This document shows positions 24,521-34,294 of a stretch of DNA of 64,000 nt, one piece after another. Both the position numbers and the translations under genes were made by a program. The stretch comes from Glandiceps talaboti (Eukaryota; Hemichordata; Enteropneusta; Spengelidae): NCBI RefSeq assembly GCF_964340395.1, contig NC_135551.1, positions 9,102,379-9,166,378 on the forward strand. The letters run 5' to 3'. The notes beneath the pieces were generated by a model. That model did not search any database. It saw only the letters and a program-made list of their open reading frames with translations, and had not been told where the DNA came from. How positions within the stretch are numbered: position 1 is the first letter of the stretch; the number at the start of each line of letters is the position of its first letter.

Positions 24521-25934
24521 TTGTTGTGATATGTTAATATAAGCTACTGAATGGATGTAACTTGTTTACTTGTACTCACAGTAGGGTAGCAGCTATGATG
24601 ACTTCTTTGAGGGTGAATTGTTCATTTTCGGGGACTTTAAGTGTTCACACTATTTCGATTACAGGGTTATTATATCTGCACAAGGACGGCACGACTATCA
24701 CCCCCATTTGTTATCACAACAGCGTTAGTTTGCCTCTATCTTAAAGTTGTCTCCCTGGTTTCTGCAATAGTATCCACCTCTATTTGGCGGGTATATGACA
24801 TTTTTTAACAGAGCTGTTCAACTTCAAGTGAAAATAATTGCACGACATGCATGCAAATGATACATGTATCACTTGATGCCTGGATACAACCTTTAAACTA
24901 AAAAGTATATACTGTGTGAATAAATATGTTTAGTGTACCAAGGATCTACACTTGACGAATTGAAAACAAATATTATGATTACACACACAGTCATGAACAT
25001 TAAATAAATGTATATGAAGACAATTTATCCTAACATAAATTCAGCCACTTCACTGGTCTGTAAGATACGGAAGCTGTTCATGTATTTATCAAGCAGAGCA
25101 ATGTTCAATAGATTCCAACCAGTTTTTGATAAAAAGAAGGTCGTTGAGGGCGGGATGATACGACGTATATTGCAGCCTACCGCTTGATCTCTCATATTTA
25201 GCCCTAATTTACATATATCAGCAACAATATCAATCAACCAATAAACCTTAAAGAGGGTAGCCCAGTTGCCCGAAGTCACTCTTATCCAGGGCCCTTCGAA
25301 TAAAATAGTACAATGACAAGACTTGGCTAAATAATGTATAAATAATAGTATGTGCAATGAATATAAAGTGTAGAATTGGCTCTGTGTCGTTTTGACCTAT
25401 TTCAGACATTTTCATGGTGACCTTGAAGGTTTTGTCTTTAAACTGACCTTGGTTTGAAGTTTTCTTGATCAAAGTAATAGAACTAGTTGAACACATACAA
25501 TGTTACAACGTTTGACTACAGTTTTAGCCTCGGACATATCTTATCATCCCATGCACAAGCCAAGTTAAACGATGCAAATAAATATAGAATTTATATCCGG
25601 GTCGTTCTACGACGGTCACGACAACTGGTTCTGCTGTGTTCGAAATATGAGTCAAAACATTCAAAATTGCCCGATATTTCTTTGATATCACAGGCTCTGG
25701 TATAATTATGTTATTCTCCAATATTTTCTTCATTCAACCGTGAGATACTCGTCACCTGAGTGTTTTGTCATTACTCGTCTAGCGACTCTTAGTGACAAGG
25801 CCCCTTAGGTCAGCCGTATTTTTCCTTGGCTGCACGAAGAAAAATATTGGGGAATGATATCAATTACCTACAGTAACATGTAAGGTTTACTACCAAGAGT
25901 CAAGCCGTTAATAATATTTCCACATTTAGAATAA
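24521..25934. other. Intergenic, nothing assigned
   Basis: Two overlapping minus-strand frames (25025-25357 and 25248-25496) read as partly hydrophobic protein, but I recognise no family and see no paired splice sites. No repeats stand out. Confidence 0.4.
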
Positions 25935-26102
25935 GGCCAAATAAAAAAAGTTGTTTGGTTCCGGTTACCCGACCCCACCTACTTTTTTTACGTATTCGAG
26001 AAAAAATAATAATAAAATCGCAAAAATTGAGAAGTCTCGCAAGAAATAGTGAGTGAGGAAACTGATGACATCACCTGAAAAAAAGACAATATAAAACTAT
26101 TC
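25935..26102. mobile_element. MITE family 1, copy B (partial)
   Basis: It starts GGCCAAATAAAAAAAG, then GTTGTTTGGTTCCGGTTACC, matching one terminus and interior of copies A and C. It continues through the shared TATAAAACTATTC block and then stops. The other terminus is missing. Confidence 0.7.
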
Positions 26103-26748
26103 GACCGTTTTGCACAGATCCACAGTAGGAGGGGAAGTTTCTAGGCTATTTTTGACGTTGTTGTTCTTGAAAATCACTGTTCAAGACCTCAATGAGTGTG
26201 TAGACAAGCATGTACACCCGGCCGCGCAAGTTAAACGTCGAATCGTGACAGCTAACACATATGTTACAATGCAATGTGGTAAAGAGCGTGAAGTGGGTAA
26301 AGTCGGTAGTTCTGACCCTTGAACAGAAGAACGTCGAAAGAGAATGACGGTGGTTTCCGAACAGAAAGTTGCGTGAATTGGTTGCTGCAGCTCGTTCTAT
26401 GTTATGTTCTTTATGATGTACAATCAAACGACCCCGTCTCTTTTTCGCAATGACTTTACATTGTATCAAAAACATGTGAAACTGTCGCGGGGGCCGATAG
26501 ATTCACACAGCAGCTAGAAGCTTTTGAAGCATGTGTCGCGGTTTGTGTTTAATGTGTGTTAATCGCACAATAGATCGACGGTCACAGGTACTTTTATCAA
26601 GGTTTAGTACGGTGAGATCTAATATCAACATGTTATTGTCGGCCATTCCCCATGTGCATTGTTTTAACACTATTAATTGCATTATCTGTTAATTGATTTA
26701 TCCATTTCATGCAGTCATGTAATTAGCAATTCATATCAGTAAAAAGTG
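26103..26748. other. Sequence upstream of the MULE-type element
   Basis: Overlapping frames on both strands (26110-26322 plus, 26146-26475 minus) have no recognisable domains. The 5' terminus of the MULE-type element may lie here, but I could not find a matching inverted repeat. Confidence 0.35.
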
Positions 26749-26756
26749 TATATAAG
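26749..26756 (+). promoter_or_regulatory. Candidate TATA box of the MULE-type element
   Basis: TATATAAG sits about 220 bp upstream of the first ATG (26974) of the SGNH frame. A start near 26780 would give a leader of about 190 nt. Confidence 0.4.
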
Positions 26757-26973
26757 GTCTAACTTGTGTCACAATCTTTCATTCATCTATAGATCTGACT
26801 TAGTACCATACTAGTCGTCTCTAGCTGTGATTCCATTGCATTATTTGCACCTTACCCAAACCGTTGTTAGCTTTCCAGAGATATCAACACACTGTTCTCG
26901 AGATTCTAGTAAATTCATACTATTCAAAATTTCATAATCTGCATTCGAAATTTCAGTCTACTTTGCTATTATA

Positions 26974-27780
26974 ATGGCAAGTTCATGTAACTTCTCCTGT
27001 CTTATTGTAGGTGACTCAATGGTGAAGTACATTCACAACCATGTATCCTGTATTGATGGTTTTAGTCCAGTTGTCTTGTCTTTCCCAGGGAAACGAGTGC
27101 ACCAATTTAACCTAATTATTTTTCATGCAGGCATTAATAACTATGGTGAAAGTCCTAGTGCAGTTGCTGAAAAGGTGAAGCGTTTTTTATGACCAGGTGA
27201 AATCTGTTTCACCCAACACCCATGTTGCTCTCTCTTCTGTTCTATATAGGGATAGTAGTGTTTTTGTTGATTTTCCACCTGGATTCATAGATGATGTGAA
27301 TTACAACTTTGTTTTGCCACTAAATATTCTTTTCAGGAATCTGGGGGAAAATGTAGCAGATGTCACTTACATTGATTCTATTTATCATTTCAGTACGGAG
27401 TTGGATACTGGAAGACGGCTCTTGGCAAGAGATGGTCTCCATCTTAATCGCTATGGTGCTGCATTTTTAGCTTCATTTTTTTGTAATGTAGCACGTAAAT
27501 TGAAGATAACTTTAACAAATGATGTTGTTTTATTACCAAGAAAAGCTGAAAGAAGGGATGAAATTAATGATAATGCTGTAGTTTCAGAAGCAGAGCAAAA
27601 TAATGATTGTCATTTATTTTGCAGACAGGCAAATGAAGAACATACCAGAGAACAATCTGTTGCTACTCAGAAAAATAAGAGATTACCAAAAAAAATGATG
27701 CTTTGATAAGTTCTGTTGTGGACACTCGTCTTGGTAGTACTTCCAGGAAATCTAAGGACAAAGTAAACATAGTAATCACC
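26974..27780 (+). pseudogene. SGNH-hydrolase-like domain of the MULE-type element
   Basis: From ATG 26974 the frame reads LIVGDSMVKYI (block I with the Ser), then LIIFHAGINNY (the Gly/Asn block), and later RDGLHLNRYG (the DxxH block). This is the arrangement of SGNH/GDSL-type esterase folds. A T6 run at 27184-27189 shifts the frame, stopping the first segment at 27192; the second resumes at about 27193 and is open to 27706. An A-run near 27690 shifts it again, after which open sequence continues toward the FAR1-like domain. These hydrolase-like domains occur in transposon proteins of several animal phyla, but their role there is unclear. Here the small indels leave no usable product. Confidence 0.7.
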
Positions 27781-29536
27781 ATGTCTCTTTTTCCAAACAA
27801 GTAGGTGGTAGCAATGATATTTCATTGGGATCGACATTTTCAACTTATCCTGAATTTCAGATTTGTTATAAGCAGTGGTGCATAGATAACTACCATCCAA
27901 TGAAAGTGTCAGCAAGTCATCGTGACAAAGGAACCTCTAACCCTGAACACTTTCCTTTCAGTGACATCACATTTACATGCAAACACTATGGCAAACCAAG
28001 AATCAAAGCTACTTTGCATCCAGTTGTAATGTAAAGCTACGGCTTGTGTTTTTTGATGATTCTAAACACTATAAAATAACAGTTCTAAATGTCAAACATA
28101 ATCACCCCATTAATCCACAGGCAATTGGTTGGTATCATGAAAACAGGAAGCTCGATGAAGAAGATACCTAAAGAGTTGAAGAATTGCTTAAACTAAATGT
28201 CAATATGAGAAATATAAAAAAAATTGTTTCAGAACAAACTAGCAAAGTTGTCCTTTCTAAGGACATTCATAACATTAAACAGAGAATGGCTGAAACTGTT
28301 GCAAGTGGAAGAGGTGATTGACAAAAAATTGTTGACAGACTGATCAAGCTCCAAGAAGAAGATGCAAATGCCACTACTATTGTTGAAATGTCAAATATTA
28401 ATGAACTAGAAATTCTATTTTTTCAAACTAGTGAAATGAAGGTGTTGTTTAATCGTTACCCAGAAGTTCTTTTCATAGATGGTACATATAAGGTAAATGT
28501 TGAAGGCTATCCCCTGTATCCATTTCTTGTTGAAGATGGGCAAGGTAAAGGTAAAGCTGTTGGCTTTGCATTTGTTAAAAAGGAAAAGAAAGACACCATC
28601 CATACATTGTTTGAGCATATCAGTTCCAAGAATGATCTCAGTAAAGTAAAGATAGTCTTTCTAGACAAAGATTTCACTGAAATATCAGCTGTTAAACGTT
28701 TTATGTCAAATGCTGTTGTATTGCTGTGCACATTTCATGTGATGAAATATCTCAAGAAAAAGGTGAGCGACTTGGAAATTAAAAAAAAAACAATCAAAGT
28801 CAGACATAATGAAGACAATTGCTGCTTTACATACGCTAATTCACCAGAGATATATTTAGAAAAATACAGTGAACTACTAACATTATGCCCTGAGTCTTTT
28901 TCTTCGTATTTTACAGATAACTGGGATAATTGCAAAGAAATGTGGGTTCTTTACTACAGAAAAACACTACCAACTCTAGGTAACAGCAACACCAACAACA
29001 GGATAGAATCTCACAACCAGAAGCTGAAACTCTACTTTGGGAGGTCATATCATCTCAATCATCTCAACAGTACCCACAATTCTGACTACACTACTTTCAA
29101 AATGATGAAAACGGGAATAGATACTAGAAATGTGAATGACTTGCAGCTTTTAATCTCAAAGTTCTGCACTGCTCCTGCTGTTGATTTAATAATGGTGCAG
29201 TTTGGTAAATCAAATGACAAAAAATATGACATCAAGCAGTATGGTGGAGACAATTGTATAACTCATGATGTTCAAATTGGTGAAACATTGTACAAAGTCA
29301 CCAATATGTTAACCTGCACCCGTTCCTTCCACAGCATGTATCTTCTCCCTTGTCAGTATATATTTGCTTGTCGCAAGGAAAATAACTTAGATATGTTTGT
29401 TACAGATCTCATCCCAACAAGATGGCAAAAAGATTTTACAGGTACATGTACAGAGATCACAGAAGCATCAACAGTAGTTTCTAAGAGGGACAGCCAGGAA
29501 ACTAATTCCTTGACAGAAAGGCAAAAATATAGACTT
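27781..29536 (+). pseudogene. MULE-type transposase with FAR1-like N-terminus and SWIM remnant
   Basis: 27780-28170 gives a FAR1/WRKY-GCM1-type zinc-binding region like the N-terminus of ZSWIM3-type proteins (FPFSDITFTCKHYGKPR, VKLRLVFFDD, then NVKHNHP). A shift lies at about 28032 and stops at 28169 and 28319. From 28388 to 29536 a long intact stretch carries the MULE DDE core: LFIDGTYKVN (first Asp), IVFLDKDFTEISAVKRF (second Asp), LLCTFHVMKYLK (the C..H block), and NTNNRIESHNQKLK (late Glu region). It is followed by CTRSFHSMYLLPCQYIFAC, a degenerate SWIM zinc motif. In MULEs such a protein binds the termini and cuts DNA in the nucleus. The frame is interrupted at 29537 by a MITE and continues after it at 30003. 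Confidence 0.85.
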
Positions 29537-30002
29537 AGGGGTAGGTAACAAATATTAGTCTAGAGCACGATCGATATAGTGACAAGTACAAAAATATAAG
29601 TTGCGGGACATATAAGGACGTGTGTTTAGAATAGGACATCCATCGGTAGAAAAAGTTTTTCGCTAACTCCTCCCACAAACGGTGGATTCGATCAATGAAA
29701 TTTTCCCTGTTGTTCCTCCAACCAATTCTTCCCAGAACGCACGCTATAGGAATACGTATTTTCGATTTTTAGTAGTAGAAATCGATTGATTCTTACCATC
29801 AGGATTGTCGATGTTACTTGCCGCCATGTTGAATACGCACTGGACGCTGGGAAAATCAGGACTTTGTGTTCGTCGCAATATAGACTTTGCTTGTACCTAA
29901 ACGACTTGTACCAGGTACTATGTAGAATTTTCCTGCAACTTGTATTTTTGTACTTGTCACTATATCGATAGTGCTCTAGACTAATATTTGTTACCTACCC
30001 CT
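29537..30002. mobile_element. MITE family 2, copy A, inserted in the MULE coding region
   Basis: This 466-bp element has near-perfect terminal inverted repeats of about 60 bp starting AGGGGTAGGTAACAAATA (one mismatch visible). Removing it reconnects the transposase frame. No clean target duplication is visible. Relatives lie at 45535-45893 (minus) and 46030-46428. It is non-coding. Confidence 0.9.
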
Positions 30003-30675
30003 GAGACTGGCAAGTGATAAAGTGAAAGACATTGCATCATTTCTGACCACGTGTGGTCAGAAATAATTTACTAGAAAACTTAATGATTTAGATGTTCTTT
30101 TACAGAGTTGGCAAGCTAACAAGCCTGTATATATTCTTGTCAGAAACAGTACTCCCAGCTCAAATCATTCCAGTAACCATACTTCTCTAGCACAGAAACA
30201 TAGTGATGAAATAGGCAGTATTTCAAGTGCAAGTTACTCCAGTAATGATGTTATTTCTCCTTTACAGCCTCCCAATTCCAATTCTAATAGTTTTTTAAGT
30301 GATATTCGAGATGATTTATTTGTAGCCAAAGTATTACATCACCGGGGTCGGCCAAAGGGCTCAACAAAACCCTTCTTGAGTTTTTCAGGACAAGAAAGTG
30401 GAGTGAAACGTGCAAGAGAATCCAAGCTATCACTGAGAAATAAGAGAGGTAAAAAAGATTCCACTGCTAAGCAAAGTAAGAAACCTATTTGATGGATTGA
30501 GGAATTTAGTCTTGGTATGGCTAGTCTTCGCATTATAACTAACGATGAACAACCGGATGATTCTATAATTAATGCAGCGCAACAGTTGTTAAGTAACCAG
30601 TTTCCATATATTGCAGGCTTGCAGTCAATTTTGTATGCGCAAAAGTTATCTTTATTTCAGCCAGTAGTAGATTAA
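30003..30675 (+). pseudogene. Linker with AT-hook, between transposase and protease domains
   Basis: The transposase frame resumes (LRLASDKVKDIASFL, NDLDVLLQSWQANKPVYILV) and then becomes Ser/Asn-rich. HHRGRPKGSTKP is an AT-hook (core RGRPKG) around 30338-30373 and is followed by a Lys/Arg-rich stretch. In-frame stops lie near 30076, at 30490-30492 and at 30673-30675. AT-hooks bind the minor groove of AT-rich DNA and are common in MULE and Ulp1-type element proteins. Confidence 0.7.
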
Positions 30676-31215
30676 ATGGTACAAATCTTGTATTTTCCTC
30701 ATCACTGGGTAGCTGTGTCTACAATAGGTTGTAGTGGTGACAGTGTAAATTATTGTGACAGTTTGAATGGAACAATTCCAGATACGGCATTACACCAGGT
30801 ATGTGCAATATTGAGAATTCCAGGTAAAACTCTGAAAGTTAATCACATTCCAGTTCAAAGTCAGAGTGATGGAGTTTCATGTGGCTTGTTCGCTATAGCA
30901 TTTGTTGTTGCACTTTGTTTAGGTACACCAATCCCTATGTTTGACCAATCACAGATAAGGGAACATTTGCGTAGATGTTTGAAAAGTAGACAGTTTTCAC
31001 AATTTCCTCATTGTAGATCAACAAGCAGGCAACGTAAACCTAAAGTATTAGAATTTGATTTATTTTGTGTTTGTAGACAGTCAGAAGACCTGGACCAACG
31101 TATGGCACAGTGTGATGGATGTGAGGAAAGGTACCATCCAACATGTGTAGATATACCAGATAAAGTGTTTAATGGTAGAAATGTTGTTTGGCATTGTGAC
31201 AAGTGCAATAAATAA
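30676..31215 (+). pseudogene. Ulp1-type cysteine protease plus PHD finger, end of the MULE-type element
   Basis: The 179-residue frame begins right after an in-frame stop. It carries the C48/Ulp1 catalytic set in order: HHWVAVSTIGC (His), VNYCDSLNG (Asp), VQSQSDGVSCGLFAIAF (Gln and catalytic Cys). A C-terminal PHD finger follows: FCVCRQSED, then MAQCDGCEERYHPTCVDIP, then VVWHCDKC, giving the C4HC3 pattern. It ends at TAA 31213-31215, followed by AATAAA-like sequence. The domain order fits the tail of a large transposon polyprotein rather than a host SENP gene. The catalytic residues are intact, but upstream stops and shifts make expression as part of the full protein unlikely. Confidence 0.8.
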
Positions 31216-31436
31216 TCAAAGATTTTGCTGAAAATGACTGACAAAAAATTGTAGTAACATTGTTAGGAAAAAAATGATGTCAAATTTTTGTATGCATATT
31301 TGTGTTAATTTAGGAATAATACAATTTTGTATTTATTTATTAGATTTATATCTGATGGACATATGTATTTGTCTATGCATATTATTGTACTACAAATAAA
31401 GTTACTTAGGGGTAAAAAAATTATTTGTCATCAGCC
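31216..31436. other. 3' flank of the MULE-type element
   Basis: AT-rich sequence with no matched terminus found. It ends with a block (31386-31443) that recurs at 31621-31676 between the two satellite runs. Confidence 0.4.
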
Positions 31437-31544
31437 AGTATGTATGTATGTATGTATGTATGTATGTATGCATGTATGTATGTATGTATGTATGTGTGTG
31501 TATATGGATGTATGTATGTATGTATGTATGTATGTATGTATGTA

Positions 31545-31575
<31 letters not shown>

Positions 31576-32075
31576 ATGTATGTATGTATGTATGTATGTA
31601 TGTATGTATGTATGTATGTATGTACTACAAATAAAGTTACTTAGGGGTAAAAAAAATATTTTTCATCAGCCAGTATGTATGTATGTATGTATGTATGTAT
31701 GTATGTATGTATGTATGTGTGTATGTATGTATGTATGTATGTATGTGTATGTATGTATGCATGTATGTATGTATGGATGGATGTATGAATATATATATAT
31801 GTATGCATGCATACATGTATGTATGCATGCATGTATGTATGTATGTATGTGTGTATGTGTGGATGTATGTGTATGTATGTATGTATGTATGTATGTATGT
31901 ATGTATGTATACATTGTATGTATGTAATGTGTATATGTATGTACAAGTGTGTATGTCATGTGTACTATATGTATATAGTGTGTATATATATGTATGTGTG
32001 TTTGTAACATTGGAAATAGGAGTACAAGTGTGTGTATGTAGTATGTGTATATGTACAGTGTATGTAATGTGTGTA
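31437..32075 (+). repeat. (TATG)n satellite with duplicated spacer
   Basis: Long TATG runs lie at 31437-31625 and from 31670 on, degrading to mixed TATG/TGTA up to about 32075. A 56-58-bp spacer starting TGTACTACAAATAAAG occurs at 31386-31443 and again at 31621-31676. All long frames here (Met-Tyr-Val-Cys or Ile-His-Thr-Tyr repeats) are artefacts of the 4-bp repeat. Confidence 0.95.
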
Positions 32076-32092
32076 TGTAATATTGTTGGGTC

Positions 32093-32262
32093 TCGTAGAG
32101 TTGAACGGTATAAGTATGGATAGTTCAGACGTTACACTCTAGCACTCACACTCTCATACTCTCGTACGGGATCGTTCAGGTCCAAGTCGGGAATTAGTCA
32201 CAACTGAGAAGATATTTCGGCTTGCCAGAATCACCTACCCGAGTCCTCTCTCGTGAGCTCCT
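32093..32262 (-). repeat. 3' LTR of the gag-protease element
   Basis: The first 151 bp are identical to the other LTR; the last roughly 20 bp differ by indels around a GAGCTC motif. Exact termini are uncertain because no TG…CA pair fits both copies. Confidence 0.8.
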
Positions 32263-32945
32263 CTCCTCAATTTTACAGGCGTATCCTTACAATTTACTAG
32301 TCTAACCGGAACGCGCCCATTCTGCACAGCACCTAAAACTCTTGCAGTAGCAATACCAATGTGAGCAAGCGACATTGTGTTTGTAGTATGACCTACTATA
32401 CCGTTAGGGTAATTCCCACGAACACGCGCCGATATAACACACTCTGAACGAGCAGGTATAGAATATGTCTTAGACGCGCGTATAAGGGACGAAGGACGTA
32501 AAGTAACTTTGCGCTTCATAAAATCAATAATGGCTCCATTTCTACGTAAGAAATCATGGCCTATAATTAAATCCTGCTTCAATTCTTTGAGGACATAGAC
32601 TTGCATAGTAATCGCACGATTAGTAAAGAAAACAGGAATTCTAAGACATCCTAAAATAGGCAAAGTACGCCCATCTGGCAAAGTAACTATCTTATAACTT
32701 GATTTGAAAAGCTTACACTTTCTTAACTTACGAATATTATTTAACAAAGACTCTGAAATTATTGATACATCGGAACCTGTATCTATAAGTGCTGAAACTT
32801 TACGATCAAAAATACGCACATTAATTAAATTATCATTTACAATCATTGACTCTGGCAAATTAACACAATTGAGATTTAAAGATACTCCGTTGCGAGATTT
32901 CTCATCTGACTGCTTATACAATTTTCGTCTCGCAACGTTTACCCG
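32235..32945 (-). CDS. Retropepsin-type aspartic protease (pro), expressed by -1 frameshift
   Basis: The minus-strand frame holds the retropepsin motif SALIDTGSDVSIIS around residues 40-53 from the frameshift point, the flap region, and LIIGHDFLRRNGAIIDF (the hydrophobic-hydrophobic-Gly and hairpin after it). About 60 residues of basic C-terminal extension follow. The stop (TAG, 32237-32235) lies within the LTR. No ATG precedes the domain in frame. The frame is reached from gag by slipping one base back on A-AAA-AAC. Family role: it cleaves the Gag polyprotein in the virus-like particle. The frame is intact. Confidence 0.85.
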   Translation of the reverse strand, partial: RVNVARRKLYKQSDEKSRNGVSLNLNCVNLPESMIVNDNLINVRIFDRKVSALIDTGSDVSIISESLLNNIRKLRKCKLFKSSYKIVTLPDGRTLPILGCLRIPVFFTNRAITMQVYVLKELKQDLIIGHDFLRRNGAIIDFMKRKVTLRPSSLIRASKTYSIPARSECVISARVRGNYPNGIVGHTTNTMSLAHIGIATARVLGAVQNGRVPVRLVNCKDTPVKLRRGAHERGLG

Positions 32946-34084
32946 TTTTTTGGAAAAGCATATCGTGCACCATTTCTATCACAAAATCTGGCCACATGGC
33001 CTATCTCCCCGCAATTGTAACACCCACGATCAGGATTTGCATAACAATTAGGACTTGAATGCCCTGGCTTATTACAAAATTTACAAATCTGCTTAGCTGT
33101 ATTAACTTGTCGACCGCCATAACGTGGAGTTACTACTGGCGGTCTATTTACGTTAGAATAATTATAGCTCTGTCCTACCCGTGACCGTGGTCCAGCGTTT
33201 GCGTATGGTTCTTGTCGTATTTGAACAGGCGCTGCTGGTACAGGGAGGGGCGTCACCGCCGCTGCTGATAGCTTCTCATGTAGAACTTCATTCTGTTTTA
33301 GCAAAGAGTCGAAGGCTTGTTGTAAAACCTCTGTAGACGTGTCGGAAGTACGACCAGTTTTCAGTACTTTGACATCATCGTCAAACCGTTCTACCACTTC
33401 TGCTGTTCGGGCGAAAGCCACGGCCTCCTGGAAATTGACCGGATCTCTGTTGACTACCGTACTACGTATAGACGGTATTAACCCCTGTAAAAATAAACTA
33501 AAAAGCTCGTTATCATTTCTGTTATAACGATAGCACATATCCCTTAAACGTGAGGCATATTTTTCGATTGTTTCTTTGTCCATTTGCTTAATTGTTCTTA
33601 GCTCTTGATCTATACGCCACTGTGGTGCTCTGTTCTGGAATCGTCCGATGAAAGCTGCACGCATGTTCTCCCAGTTGTTCGCCAGGTCGTCAGGCAAGGA
33701 CGTGTACCATCTCTCTGCTTCACCAGACATAAGCAGACTAAAAATATTCAGACGTTGAATATTGTCAAACTGCTTAAGGACGACATATGCATCAAATTTA
33801 CGCAACCATCTGGTTGGTATTTCATCTTCCTTCCCATAAAATTGAGGTGGTATGATATCGTTACCCACCGTCAAATTCTGCATTCTGTTGACAATGCGTT
33901 GTAGCTCTTGGTGAACCAGCCGTGCGTCTTGCCGCTGGCCTTGGTTGACCTCTGCTCCATTGTTTTCTGGCTGTGGAGCTTCTTGCTGGATATTCGGCTC
34001 TGCTTCTGCCATTACTGTAGGTGGCCGTTGACAAGGATGTAAATGTCGTTTTCTTCTCAGTCTTCTACCAGAACGTAATAACAT
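32939..34084 (-). CDS. Gag polyprotein of the compact LTR element
   Basis: This 381-residue intact frame starts at ATG 34084, about 37 bp from the 5' LTR. Residues about 85-240 form a Ty3-type retrotransposon Gag domain (IPPQFYGKEDEIPTRWLRKF, AERWYTSLP, then FIGRFQNRAPQWRIDQEL). A Gln/Pro-rich linker follows, then two zinc knuckles near the C-terminus, CKFCNKPGHSSPNC and CYNCGEIGHVARFC, both CX2CX4HX4C. It ends at TAA 32941-32939, eight bases past a slippery heptamer. Gag assembles particles and packages the RNA. The intact frame plus identical LTR cores suggest a recent insertion copied with enzymes supplied by another element. Confidence 0.9.
   Translation of the reverse strand: MLLRSGRRLRRKRHLHPCQRPPTVMAEAEPNIQQEAPQPENNGAEVNQGQRQDARLVHQELQRIVNRMQNLTVGNDIIPPQFYGKEDEIPTRWLRKFDAYVVLKQFDNIQRLNIFSLLMSGEAERWYTSLPDDLANNWENMRAAFIGRFQNRAPQWRIDQELRTIKQMDKETIEKYASRLRDMCYRYNRNDNELFSLFLQGLIPSIRSTVVNRDPVNFQEAVAFARTAEVVERFDDDVKVLKTGRTSDTSTEVLQQAFDSLLKQNEVLHEKLSAAAVTPLPVPAAPVQIRQEPYANAGPRSRVGQSYNYSNVNRPPVVTPRYGGRQVNTAKQICKFCNKPGHSSPNCYANPDRGCYNCGEIGHVARFCDRNGARYAFPKNG
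32945..32951 (-). promoter_or_regulatory. -1 ribosomal frameshift slippery site, gag/pro
   Basis: The heptamer A AAA AAC is in the gag frame (codons …cca aaa aac ggg taa) and fits the X XXY YYZ rule. Slipping back one base gives CGG GTA AAC…, which is exactly the open protease frame. The gag stop follows two codons later. I did not identify a downstream stimulator structure. Confidence 0.8.
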
Positions 34085-34121
34085 TAAGTGGACCTGTTGG
34101 ATTTTCCACCAGTGATGCGAG

Positions 34122-34294
34122 TCGTAGAGTTGAACGGTATAAGTATGGATAGTTCAGACGTTACACTCTAGCACTCACACTCTCATACTCTCGTACGGGA
34201 TCGTTCAGGTCCAAGTCGGGAATTAGTCACAACTGAGAAGATATTTCGGCTTGCCAGAATCACCTACCCGAGAGCTCGTCTCTCTTGAGCTCCT
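34122..34294 (-). repeat. 5' LTR of the gag-protease element
   Basis: The core 34122-34272 is identical to 32093-32243. In the direction of transcription this is the upstream LTR. Confidence 0.8.

Larger units (their letters stand above)
32093..34294 (-). mobile_element. Compact LTR retrotransposon coding only for Gag and protease
   Basis: Direct repeats with 151-bp identical cores (32093-32243 and 34122-34272), extending with indels to about 32262 and 34294, flank a minus-strand gag and protease. After the protease only about 10 bp remain before the LTR; its reading frame actually ends inside the repeat. No reverse transcriptase, RNase H or integrase is present. Putative priming signals are a primer-binding-like TGGTGGAAAATCC next to the 5' LTR (plus 34099-34111) and a purine tract TTGAGGAGAGGAG before the 3' LTR (plus 32257-32269). 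The element sits at the edge of the TATG satellite. Confidence 0.85.

Noticed and set aside
25025-25496. Two overlapping minus-strand hydrophobic frames that might be membrane-protein exons
   Set aside because: No family resemblance I can name, and no convincing splice sites at their edges.
28415-28935. Minus-strand frames across the MULE transposase
   Set aside because: They are shadows of the plus-strand transposase, whose motifs are clear.
31327-32123. Long Met-Tyr-Val-Cys and Ile-His-Thr-Tyr repeat proteins
   Set aside because: A 4-bp repeat read in three frames has no stops; this is purely an artefact. The same holds at 37057, 38236 and 61461.
32704-33904. Plus-strand frames across gag and protease
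   Set aside because: They are antisense shadows of well-supported minus-strand Gag and protease.
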